From NCBI GenBank assembly GCA_964016875.1, contig OZ024730.1, positions 43,478,943-43,542,942 of the forward strand: a stretch of 64,000 nt of DNA, read 5' to 3'. Positions 10,926-20,261 of the stretch are shown here, in pieces. Position 1 is the first letter of the stretch, and every line of letters begins with the position of its first letter. This DNA comes from Fallopia convolvulus (lineage: Eukaryota; Streptophyta; Magnoliopsida; Caryophyllales; Polygonaceae). The position numbers and the translations under genes are program-made. The notes beneath the pieces are model-generated. The model searched no databases, was not told the origin of the DNA, and saw nothing but the letters and a program-made list of their open reading frames with translations.

Positions 10926-11600
10926 GGATGAATGGACTGGGAGGAGAGCAGAATGAACGGAAGACACACAGGGGAAAAGGCAGATACAAACACGAATTGG
11001 TTTTGGAGAAGGCGTGAGTAACGAAATCAGAACAACAACGAATTTAAAGGCCTTCACCACAGTAGCCATGGAGTTGAAACCAAACAGGTTGGTAGACGAG
11101 ATGAATGGATGCGAGCGCCAAAATGAATGCGTCGGCGCAGCAGAAACGAGATGGCACATCCATCCCCCCAACACAGCCGCCACGCACAGCGCACAAATGC
11201 CGCCGCCGTCATGAACTAAACGCCAACAGGCTTGAAACTTCCCCGAATCACTTTGGGATTGAACAAATTGGAGTAATTGCAGATTGATTTTTGCCATCTT
11301 GAATTTACGCTTCCTCCCGATGCCATCCCAACCCAAGAAGAGCGGTTCGATTGATTGAATGCAGATTAAGCCCCCCGGACTGATAAACCGGTATGAATTG
11401 AAATGGGGGAAGGGAGATTTACTGATTGATTGCTTTAAATGGCCATAGGTACTTTTTACTTGACTTTCATTTGGTGGGAACACAAGGGCTAAACACGGCG
11501 CTGTGCAGCACACTGACGGCGGTGGAAAAAGCGACGCTAGGGTTACGACCGTGAGGGAGGCGATAAGCCAAGCGTGTAGGGAGCGCGTTCTCATTGTAAG
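10926..11600 (-). other. LINE-1 5' region upstream of ORF1
   Basis: A GC-richer stretch upstream of the ORF1 start, open in the ORF1 frame up to 11594 but without recognisable protein character. It probably represents the 5' UTR. The exact 5' end is not visible; 11600 is where the base composition changes. I found no target duplication for LINE-1 here, and its 3' end at 282 is itself deleted. Confidence 0.4.
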
Positions 11601-11705
11601 AAAAGAGTGTAAGTTTTTGGATCTTTAAACCTAAGACAAACTTTTATTGCTTTTATATATATAGTAGATTCGATCACAACACACACAATCTTCAGTCTCC
11701 TCGGG

Positions 11706-12590
11706 GAATCTCGCCTTTGATCACGGAGGGGAAAAATGCTCAACTCACACGTCCATTCACTAGTGATGAGGTATTTTCTTCCCTCTCCTCTATGCATCTT
11801 ACAAAATCCCTAGGCCCTAATGGTATGCCAGCTTTGTTTTTCCAAATACATTAGCATATTGTTGGGGATGAAACAAAAATTTTTGTCCTTAATATTTATG
11901 AACGGGGGTGATATTCCTGAAATGCTAAATCATACTTATATCACTTTAATTCCTATGGTTGCTGAAACTTTTCTTATGAAGGATTTGAGAATATTAGTTT
12001 GTGCAATGTGGTGTACAAGATAGTTTCAAAAACAATTGCAAACAAGTTAAAGGGTGTACTCTATAAGGTGATTTCATCGTCTCAAAGTGTTTGTTCCAGG
12101 ACGCCTAATTACTAACAATGTTCTAGTTGCTTTTGAATTATTTCATTTCATGAAGAAGCATAAGGGCAGGGACGGCTACATGGCACTGAAGTTGGACATG
12201 GAAAAGGCTTATGACAAAGTGGAGTGGGATTTTTTAGAACATGTGATGTATCAACTAGGTTTCTAAGAAAGATGGGTCGAGTTGGTGATGAAATGTGAGA
12301 AGTGTTACCTTTTCGGTGTTGCTTAAAGGGAGGTCATCAGATATGTTTGTTCCTTCCAAGGGTCTTAATCAAGGGGACCCGTTATTTCTAAACCTTTTCA
12401 AATTGCGTGCAAAAGGTTTTTTTGCATTGATCAAGAAAAGTGAGGAGGAAGGGAGGTGGAGAGGAATCTGAATAGCCACATCAACCCCAATAGTCTCTCA
12501 TTTCTTTTTTGCTGATGACAGTATTCTGTTTGCTAAGGCGAATTGTCAACGAGCGCATGAAGTTACGGGGAGCATATGATGATATGAGGG
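11706..12590 (+). pseudogene. LINE-3 reverse transcriptase remnant
   Basis: Conceptual translation in shifting plus-strand frames gives the middle of a plant LINE RT. In order these are LTKSLGPNGMPALFFQ, SLCNVVYKIVSKTIANKLK, FVPGRLITNNVLVAFELFHF, LKLDMEKAYDKVEWDFLEH, LNQGDPL and FFFADDSILFAKANC. The catalytic Asp of DMEKAYD and the FADD box remain. In-frame stops and shifts occur near 12020, 12265, 12310 and 12470. The endonuclease and RNase H ends are missing. It is read in the opposite orientation to the neighbouring LINEs. Confidence 0.78.
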
Positions 12591-12654
12591 TGTTGGGGTC
12601 ATAGATTGGGAGTATAATTGTTGGAGAGAGGAACTAGTTAGAAGTATGCTTAGA

Positions 12655-12945
12655 CATGCTTCCTTTTACCAAGACCTCTAAGCCAAGAACAATGCACTTC
12701 CACATGTTGGAAGCTTGAGATCTTTTTTAAAACTTATCAATGTCCAAAAGAACTACACAATATTTTCCACATATAGTCCTAGCCCATAAAGAAACAGACT
12801 CATGAAGAGGGTGTCATCCAATCATAGCAAGCAAAATTGAACTAGTTTGTCTCATAGTATGAAGCCAAGACCACCCCTCACCCTTGGGTTTCACAAACTT
12901 ATCCCAAGGAGACGACCTTACGCTTATCGAGCATTGACCCCTCCC
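12655..12945 (-). pseudogene. LINE-4-related fragment (post-RT region)
   Basis: On the minus strand one frame reads WDKFVKPKGEG, then MRQTSSILLAMIG, then LHESVSLWARTICGKYC and KCIVLGLEVLVKGS, with a few stops. This matches the order of the LINE-4 protein at 42286-41489 (WDKITRPTSEGG, MRQTNSALLAKLG, LQEPISLWSRIIRGKYC, NGIVEGAQVLTKG). It is therefore a relic of a LINE from the same group. It meets LINE-3 tail to tail. 12946-13028 is short and shows nothing further. Confidence 0.65.
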
Positions 12946-13028
12946 CCCAACATAAAAAAATATGTATCAATTGATCTATGTCATCAAAAACAGAGCGTGT
13001 AACCATAAACGATTACATTACATAAATT

Positions 13029-13203
13029 GGGAGACTAGACAAAAAAGAATTGGCAAGTGTCACACATCTCGCGGTTGAGAGGGTGTTTCCTTCCAACCTT
13101 TAATGTGGGTATCTTATCGAGGAGGAAAGAATAACGATCTTTCGATAATCTCCCAAAGTCCGAAGAAATCAGAATAGGAAGGTCACGACTAATCGCTTGT
13201 ACT
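13029..13203 (-). mobile_element. LINE-like fragment, copy 2, left half
   Basis: Matches 1-175 base for base or nearly so. It ends in gtact, the target-site duplication of the Tat element. Its continuation is at 23362-23467. Confidence 0.8.
13199..13203. repeat. Target-site duplication of Tat element, left (gtact)
   Basis: gtact here and at 23357-23361 flank the two LTRs. The uninterrupted copy at 171-175 carries a single gtact, which confirms the duplication. Confidence 0.95.
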
Positions 13204-13973
13204 TGATGAAACCCGAAAAATCAGCTACGCTACGAGACAAGAAACAAGATTATTATATTTGAGTGCAAACACTTGCTCCTTTATTTATGATTCTTCCGTG
13301 ATAGCGACGTTACAAACCTACGAGGTTGATGTACAACTTTGAGAATCACACCTAGACCTCCTACAAGGTTCCGAGATCGCACCTAAATGTAGCGAGGTCG
13401 ATTCTAAGGCGAGGTAGATTTGGGGATGTGACGTAGAGAATTTTGTGAGTTTCTGTAGTGAGGTTTTTGGTGTGAGCGAGGTCCTTGTACGACTTTGGGG
13501 TCTTTTTGTGGGTTTCTCCTGTCTGTAGCGAGGTCTTTTGACGATGTTCCTATCATGTCGATCTTTAACAAGCAAGAGAGTTCTTGAGTTCAAGTGGTTT
13601 TTCGACCCCTTCTTCCTACGAGGCTCTTCTCTATTTATAGAGAATTGGGGGCCGAGTTTAGGTCAATGTTCGATGTGGGATGCCCGAAATAAGGGTTTTT
13701 GATTGGTCCGAGAATGAGGTCACTTGTGATTGGTTTGGGAGTGAGGTCACTGGTGATTGGTTCGGGAGTGAGGTCGCTTGTGATTGGTTCGAGTGGGCGG
13801 GTGCATTAGTAGAGTCGGTGACGAGGTCGAGACCTCGTCCCGGATAGTTGAGAGACATCGCGAGGGCGAGAGTTTTGTTTTAAATAATCGGAGGACATGG
13901 ACGTGGGTCCCTAAATTGCCTGTGGGGGTCCCTCTGGTCCCACTTTTTGCTTTTACTGTTTTGGACATCATCA
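13204..13973 (-). repeat. Tat element 3' LTR
   Basis: 770 bp, beginning TGATGAAACCCG and ending GGACATCATCA on the plus strand, with perfect 5-bp inverted ends (TGATG/CATCA). It is the 3' LTR because the element reads on the minus strand. Within it, gaggtc-type words recur and an internal GATTGGT-like repeat occurs three to four times near 13695-13795. The inner flank (13974-13990) should hold the polypurine tract; the minus strand there reads CCATGGGGTTG, a weak match. Confidence 0.95.
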
Positions 13974-14269
13974 CAACCCCATGGCCTGGGGGCCTCGCCC
14001 CGAGGGCCGCAGGGCATAAGTTCCCTGGGTCTGTGAGATGCGGGGTGCTTTAGAGGTTAGGAAGTTCTCGAGGTTGGGAGGGCACTTTGCGAGGTGTATG
14101 GCTCCCGAAATTGGGAGGGCACTTCGCGAGGTGTGAGGTTCTGTACTTTGGTGTTCTTCCTGTTCTGCATGGATGAAGATTCTTGGGCCTGTTCGCCATA
14201 CCTTGCTTAGTGGTCCGTCCAGGTGAGACAGGCCCAAAAAGCCTTTCGGGAGTGGGGGAGGCCCAAATC
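13974..14269 (-). other. Tat element 3' region next to the 3' LTR
   Basis: GC-rich non-coding sequence. A near-duplicate of about 35 bp (gggagggcactt.gcgaggtgt) occurs at about 14076-14100 and 14115-14139. Minus-strand open frames cover this region but lack any family feature. Confidence 0.5.
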
Positions 14270-14450
14270 TGCTCTTTATAACGGCGTATTTCACACGCCT
14301 CCCCCTCATCTTCTCTTTCCAACATTTTCGCTCCTTCTCTCTCTCTTCATCTCTTCGGTTTCTTCCGAGCGGTTTCTCCAGACGGTTTCCGACGAGCTTT
14401 TCGCCAGTTGCCAGTTGCGCCACCGCCCCTCGTTTGCTGACTTTAAACAA
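14270..14450 (+). promoter_or_regulatory. Candidate antisense promoter and first exon in the Tat 3' region
   Basis: Read on the plus strand, antisense to the element, TTTATAAC at 14275-14282 sits about 30 bp upstream of a CT-rich leader (14298-14360), as in plant promoters. The leader ends in a strong 5' splice site, CAA|GTAAGT, at 14451. Nothing here proves transcription. The co-occurrence of TATA-like box, pyrimidine-rich leader and donor ahead of an open coding exon is what suggests a gene-like unit. Confidence 0.45.
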
Positions 14451-15111
14451 GTAAGTTCTTGATCTTCTTCCACCTGTCTTTCGGTATTTTTTGCCTTCGA
14501 TTCTTCCTTGTTCGTTTTTTGCCCCGTGTTTTGTAAAGGCGACGGTGTGTCGCCTGGTGTTTCGCGCCGGTGTCACGGTGGTGAAGCGGCGGTGGTAGGG
14601 TTGTGTGTGTTTTTTGGCGTTGCCCTTGTCATTTTTCTTTGTTCTTCCTTGTTTCGTTTTGTATTTGGGTGGGTGTTGGTGATTTCTGGGTGCTTCTTGT
14701 TGGCGGTGCGGCGGTGTTGAGGGTGGTTCTTGCTCGGGTGTGGTGCCCTTGTTTCCCCTTTGCTTTTCTTCTCCTCCCTTTTCTTTTTTCTGTTACGCTT
14801 TGGGGGGCGGTGGTTGTTTCCTGGTGTGTTTTGCTAGTGTTGCGGCGGTGAGACGGTGGTGAGGGGCGGTCGCCGCCGTGAGTTTACCGCTGGGTTTTTG
14901 GGTTTATTGCTGTTTTTTGGGGTGGCGGTTAAACTTCCGCTTCTTCGCCCACCACTTTTCGAATTTCGAAACCCTCGGGAGCCCAAACGTCATGATGTCT
15001 GATTGACGGGACGTTTGGGCTTCCACCGCTGGCTTCCACCGTTGGTTGGCCTTCTTTCTCTTTCCTTTCTTTTGGCGCTTCAAATTCTTCTTTGACGTCC
15101 TATCATGTCAG
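14451..15111 (+). other. Candidate intron of the antisense unit
   Basis: Starts GTAAGT at 14451 and could end at TGTCAG (15106-15111) after a pyrimidine-rich stretch from 15055. It is T/G-rich, unlike the GC-rich coding stretch that follows. Predicted only from splice consensus and composition. Confidence 0.4.
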
Positions 15112-15789
15112 AGTAGCCCGCAGGATGCCACGTGGCCTCTCCTTTATGACCTCGCGTTGCTTTTCTCCCCGAGGGAGGGGGAGAAGAGGGCGAGGGATGA
15201 GGCCGAGGTTCTGCGGGGCGAGGTTGAAGGGCTTCGGGGCAAGCTCTCCGCCGAACATGAGTTCTTCAAGGCGAAGGAAGCGGAGTTTCTGAGGGCCGAG
15301 GAGGAGATCAGGCGCCTCGAGGGGCGCATTGTTGAGCTTAACGAGGAGGTCGTGGCCGCGGGTCCCAAGTATGTGGACTCGGAAGAGTACAAGGCGGAGC
15401 TGGTGGAGAGCGTGAGAAAAATGTTCCACTAGGCAGTCCGCATGGGCGTAAAACAGGCGGTGGCCAAGTATGGGCACCTCGACCCCCAGATCGTCTTCTT
15501 CAACCCCAACTACAATGAAACCATGGGGGAGCTGGGGTCGGAGGATCCCGAGGGGGAATGCGAGTTCTTCCTCAACGAGGACGGGACTGTGTCCATCACC
15601 GCGCCCCCCGAGGTAGAGCTTATTGGAGGGAACCCGGAGTTAACCTCCACGGGACCTCAGCCCGCGACCGATGCGCCCGCGCCTCTTGCCTCCGCTGCCC
15701 CTGTCCCTGCTGAAGCCTCGGCTGCCTCTGCTGAAACTCCTAAAACCATCGATCTTACCGGTCCCGAGGCTGAAACCTCGAAGAAATGA
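15112..15789 (+). pseudogene. Antisense ORF of the Tat element: coiled-coil protein with acidic/Pro-Ala tail
   Basis: The plus-strand frame is open from 15046 to 15789 except for one TAG at 15430-15432, probably a former CAG in KMFH-(stop)-AVRMGVKQAVAKYG. Residues encoded by about 15175-15370 form a Glu/Arg/Leu-rich coiled coil (RARDEAEVLRGEVEGLRG, LRAEEEIRRLEGRIVEL). DPQIVFFNPNYNET and an acidic stretch follow, then a Pro/Ala/Ser tail. Extra antisense ORFs in the 3' region are known from Tat-lineage elements, and many plant gypsy antisense proteins end in such coiled coils. No globular N-terminal domain is present, so this looks like the C-terminal remainder. Its role in the element is unknown. 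Confidence 0.6.
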
Positions 15790-16144
15790 TGATAACTTTT
15801 CCATTGGTGGCCCTACGGGGTCTGTAATTAAAACATTTCTCTTTTGTTTTTGTTTGGGTGACCCTACGGGGTCTGTAATTGAAACATCTCTTTTTATATT
15901 TATGCCCTGCGTCACTTTATTTTCCTATGCTTGTTTGTTTTAGACTTTCTCGCATACGTCAGTCCTTATCCGTCCAACCTCATGGTTCGAGTGTCACATC
16001 TTTTGTGGGGCTCGGACCACACCGGGCGTTGCAGTCCTGCATCGAGGTCGTGAGCCTCTGTTCGGACCTCGTTGTTCTGGAAGTTCGTTCAAACCTAAAA
16101 TAACTGTCCGCGAATCCGGGCGTTTTAGGGGGTCCACGAACCTC
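15790..16144. other. Tat 3' region between antisense ORF and minisatellite
   Basis: Contains a short direct duplication, ccctacggggtctgtaatt, at about 15812 and 15863. This is plausibly the 3' UTR of the antisense unit. Nothing else is recognised. Confidence 0.45.
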
Positions 16145-17172
16145 GTTCGTATCCCAAGTGGGAAGCGAAAGGTGGAACTTCAACGAGATTCTCCAACCCC
16201 AAGCGGGAAGCAAGGGGTGGACTCTACAACGAGATTCTCCAACCCCAAGCGGGAAGCGAGGGGTGGACCTTTTTTTCCAAATGAGATTCTCCAACCCCAA
16301 GCGGGAAGCGAGGGGTGGACTTTTCAACGAGATTCTCCAACCCCAAGCGGGAAGCGAGGGGTGGACCGTTCTCTCGAACGAGATTCTCCAACCCCAAGTG
16401 GGAAGCGAGGGGTGGACCTTTTGTTTTTTTTTCAAACGAGATTCTCCAACCCCAAGCGGGAAGCGAGGGGTGGACTTTTCAACGAGACTCTCCAACCCCA
16501 AGCGGGAAGCGAGGGGTGGAACTTCAACGAGATTCTCCAACCCCAAGCGGGAAGCGAGGGGTGGAACTTCAACGAGATTTTCCAACCCCAAGCGGGAAGC
16601 GAGGGGTGGAACTTCAACGAGATTTTCCAACCCCAAGCGGGAAGCGAGGGGTGGACTTTTCAACGAGATTCTCCAACCCCAAGCGGGAAGCGAGGGGTGG
16701 AACTTCAACGAGATTCTCCAACCCCAAGCGGGAAGCGAGGGGTGGAACTTCAACGAGATTTTCCAACCCCAAGCGGGAGGCGAGGGGTGGAACTTCAACG
16801 AGATTTTCCAACCCCAAGCGGGAAGCGAGGGGTGGAACTTCAACGAGATTCTCCAACCCCGAGCGGAGAGCGAGGGGTGGACCTTTCTTCCAAACGAGAC
16901 TCTCCAACCCCAAGCGGGAAGCGAGGGGTGGAACTTCAACGAGATTTTCCAATCCCAAGCGGGAAGCGATGGGTGGAACTTCAACGAGATTCTCCAACCC
17001 CAAGCGGGAAGCGAGGGGTGGACCTTTCTTCCAAACGAGACTCTCCAACCCCAAGCGGGAAGCGAGGGGTGGAACTTTCCAAACGAGATTCTCCAACCCC
17101 AAGCGGGAAGCGAGGGGTGGACCTTTCCAAACGAGATTCTCCAACCCCAAGCGGGAAGCGAGGGGTGGATCC
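16145..17172. repeat. 45-bp minisatellite, about 22 copies, in Tat 3' region
   Basis: The unit is gagattctccaaccccaagc followed by gggaagcgaggggtgg and a variable 10-22 bp linker. Most units are exactly 45 bp; a few carry longer linkers such as ctttcttccaaac or a T-run. I count about 22 copies, with C/T variants at attCtcc/attTtcc. Because 45 is divisible by three and the unit lacks stops, several frames on both strands stay open for more than 330 codons. Those frames are by-products of the repeat. Tandem arrays in the 3' region are known for Tat-lineage elements. Confidence 0.93.
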
Positions 17173-17254
17173 TTCGAGGGAGGGAGCGTTTTTTTTAGAA
17201 AAGCCTGCAATCCTTTATTTATCAACTGTGAGGAAAAACGAGGTTCCGAGATTT

Positions 17255-18553
17255 TTACATATAATATTTTTTTAGTCGCGCGACGTTCCACGTTTTGCTC
17301 AATGTGCGCCCCTCGTCGTCCCTGAGCTTGAAAGCCCCGGGCGCGACTTCTTCTCCGAGTATGTAGGGCCCTTCCCAGTTAGGGTCCAATTTGCCCCCTT
17401 CGGTGCGTCTTAGCACGAGGTTTCCCGTGGACAAGATGCGAGGTCTGACCTTCTTGTCGTGATACACGGCGACACGTCGCTTGTATTCTCTAGAGCGCAG
17501 GTCCGCCACCTCGCGGATTTCGTCTCGAAACTGCAGTTCGACCCTGAGGTTGGCCTCGTTTTCTTTTTCGTCGAAGTTATACACCATTGCTGATGGAATC
17601 AGGGTTTCTACGGGGACGAGGGCCTCCACCCCGTAGGTAAGAGCGAAGGGGGTCTCTCCCGTTGCGCGGCGCGAGGTCGTGCGATACGTCCAGAGGACGA
17701 GTCGGAGTAATTCGGCCCAGCGACCTTGTGCCATGCCCAGGCGCTTTTTGAGGTCTGTCAAGATGCGAGCATTGACGTTTTCTACCTGGCCATTGGACTG
17801 GGGATGAGCCACGGAGGAAAATTTGAGGTCGATGCCCAGCTCAGAGCAGAAAGTCCGAGTCTCTTCGCAATCGAATTGGGGGACATGATCGGTCATGATT
17901 GTCATGGGGACACCAAAACGGCAGACGAGGTTCTTCCATAGGAATTCGCAGACCTTTGCCCCGGTGATTTTTGCCATTGCTTGTGCTTCGACCCACTTCA
18001 TGAAGTAGTCGACGATGACCAAAATGTATTATACCTGGCCAACAACTTTAGGGAAAGGGCCTAAAATGTCCATTCCCCACATCGCGAATGGGCATGGTGC
18101 GTGAATGCTGCGGAGGAGAGCTGTCGGGGTGTGCTGGACGTTCCCGTGTTTCTGGCATCCGACGCATCTTTGGACGTAAGCCTTTGCATCTTGTCGGAGA
18201 GTGGGCCAGAAGTACCCCAAATGGATGATCTTGTGTGCCAAAGACCTCCACCCCGGGTGTCCTCCACAAACTCCCTCGTGGGCCTCGAAGAGGACGTGGT
18301 CCGTGGTCTCGGGTGGTATGCACAGCAGGTTGGGTTCAGCGTAGCCCCGACGGTAAAGCTGGTCGCCGACGACGCAGTAGCGGACAGCTTGCATTTTTAG
18401 TTTCCTGGCCAGCGCGGGGTCCTCTGGGAGGATGCCGCTTTGTATATACCTCGTTACTGGGAACCTCCAGTCCTCGGTCCTTATAGACAGGACCTCACTA
18501 TCGACGCTTCGTGAGAGCTTTCTCTCCACCATCACACGGTTCCCCACATCCAA
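17255..18553 (-). pseudogene. Tat integrase
   Basis: Integrase that inserts the cDNA. The HHCC zinc finger lies at the high-coordinate end (HEGVCGGHPG, then CVGCQKHG). The DDE core follows: MDILGPFP (first Asp), MTIMTDHVPQF (second Asp) and HPQSNGQVENVN (Glu). The C-terminal part contains NWEGPY and ends LKKYYM. Defects are a TAA between GPFPKVVGQV and the following ILVIVDYF (near 18026) and an in-frame TAA near 18567 at the RNase H/integrase boundary (ALAR-stop). Catalytic residues are otherwise present. Confidence 0.88.
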
Positions 18554-18568
18554 GGGAAGCGCGGAGCC

Positions 18569-19066
18569 TTACCTGGCGAGGGCATCCGCCTTTGTGTTTG
18601 AGGTCCGCGGGATTGACTCCACCGCGAAGGTCTCTAGGCATGAGACCAAGGCCTTCACTTTTGCTCGGTAGGCGGGCAGAAAACCTGTCCTGGTGTCGTA
18701 TTGGCCGTTGAGTTGTCGTGCCACCAATTCGGAATCTGTGAAGACCTTGATCTTGCGGGCTCCGTTAAGTAGCGCCATCTCGATCCCGGCGATCATGGCC
18801 TCATACTCGGCGTCGTTTTTGGTGGCATCAAAGGCGAAGTTGAGAGCATACTCTGTCTCGATTGAGGGGCCAGCGAGGAACACCTCGGCCCCGCCACCGG
18901 CGTCACATCGTGAGCCATCAACGAACACTTTCCATTCGTCTGAGCTTGTGTCCGTCTCGGGGAAGGTGACCTCCACCATAAAGTCGGTGAGGGCTTGTCC
19001 CTTCATCGCGGTCCTCGGGAGATAATTGATGCCGAACTCGGAGAGCTCGACGGCCCACTTGGTCAT
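18569..19066 (-). pseudogene. Tat second RNase H domain (aRNH)
   Basis: Second, archaeal-like RNase H that characterises Tat-lineage gypsy elements. It shows VFVDGSRCDAGGG, AEYEAMIAGIEMAL, VFTDSELVARQLNGQY and the C-terminal IPRTSNTKADALAR. All acidic positions of the fold (D, E, D, D) are visible. The frame is joined to the preceding RNase H by a frameshift near 19075-19100. Its role is thought to be removal of RNA from hybrids during reverse transcription. Confidence 0.88.
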
Positions 19067-19069
19067 ACG

Positions 19070-20258
19070 TCCGGAGAGGGCGGGCTGATGCAGAATTTGA
19101 CGGAGTGGGAGGTCCGAGAGAACCTGGATGGATGTGCGTGGAAGTATGGGCGTAGGCGCCTTGCGGCGGTCACTACAGCCAGCGCCATCTTCTCTGCCGG
19201 GGAGTATCTCTGTTCCACAGGATGGAGCACGCGACTCACAAAGTATACCGGGTGCATGGCTTCCCTTGTGAGCACCGCGCTGACGGTCTCGGGGCTCACC
19301 GCTACATATAGTTGCAAGTCTTCGCCCGCATGTGGAGGTGACAAGGTGGGGAGCTTAGTGAGGAAGATCTTCAACTCGGAGATAGCAATCTCGAGTCTCT
19401 CGTCCCAGACGAACTTGTCATTCTTTTTTAGGGCAGCAAAGAATGGGAGGGACTTGTTTGTAGACGGGAGCAAAACCGCCCCAAGTAATTTACAGCACCG
19501 TTGAGTCTTTGCACCTCGGTACGAGATCGGGGAGACCTCATTGCGAGGATAGATTCTATTTTGGCGGGGTTGACGTCGATCCCGCGTTCGCTGATCATGA
19601 ACCCCAAAAACATCCCTGATGACACGCCAAAAATGCACTTCTCTGGGTTCAGGCTGAGCTGGTGGTGTCCGAGGGTGGTGAAAACCTCGGCGAGGTCAGC
19701 CAGGTGCTCCTCGGGGCCCTTGCTCCGTACCACGATGTCGTCAACGTAGGCGGATACGTTCCTGTCCAGGTGGTCTTTGAAAACCCGATCGATGAGGCGT
19801 TGGAATGTGGCCCCGGCGTTCTTGAGGCCAAACGGCATGACCTTGTAACAGTATGTCCCCCGCTGGGTGATAAAGGATGTCTCCTCCTCGTCACAAGGAT
19901 TCATCGAGATCTAGTTGTACCCCGAGTAGGCGTCGAGGAAGATCAAGACCTCGTGCCCAACAGTCGAATCTACGAGTGCATCGATCGAGGGCAGAGGGTA
20001 GCTGTCTTTGGGACATGCCTTGTTGAGGTCCTTGAAGTCTACACACATCCGCCATTTGCCGCTGGCCTTTTTGACCAACACGACATTGGACAACCATTTC
20101 GGATACTGGACTTCGCGTATGAAATCTGCGGCCAGCAGCTTGGCCACCTCTTCATTTGCGGCGGTTGCCCTTTCTTCGTTCATTTTTCTTCGACGTTGCA
20201 CCACAGGGCGAATGGCGACGTCGATGTTCAGGGAGTGTTGGGCCAGTGTCCGAGGCAC
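19070..20258 (-). pseudogene. Tat reverse transcriptase and first RNase H
   Basis: The RT contains WLSNVVLVKKASGKWRMCVD, YPLPSIDALVD, FLDAYSGYN, YCYKVMPFGLKNAGATFQRL and the catalytic SAYVDDIVVRS. RNase H follows, with LYVAVSPETVSAVLTRE and YSPAEKMALAVV. Defects: TAG at about 19912-19914 where GYNQI is expected (CAG to TAG), TGA just before MPRTLAQ near 20260 (a former CGA), and a frameshift near 19490 between NYLGRF and TNKSLPFF. Length and order match the family. Confidence 0.9.
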
Positions 20259-20261
20259 ACC

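Noticed and set aside
13971..14576. A 201-codon minus-strand frame in the Tat 3' region.
   Set aside because: No motif, Arg/Gly-rich composition from GC-rich DNA, crosses the LTR border.
16145..17172. Resemblance to a CRISPR array (repeat plus variable linker).
   Set aside because: The linkers are short and mostly the same sequence, no cas genes are present, and it lies within a plant retrotransposon.
15980..17325. Several long open frames (334-367 codons) on both strands.
   Set aside because: They follow the 45-bp minisatellite and are repetitive in every frame; opposite-strand and shifted frames are equally open, so none is coding on this evidence.
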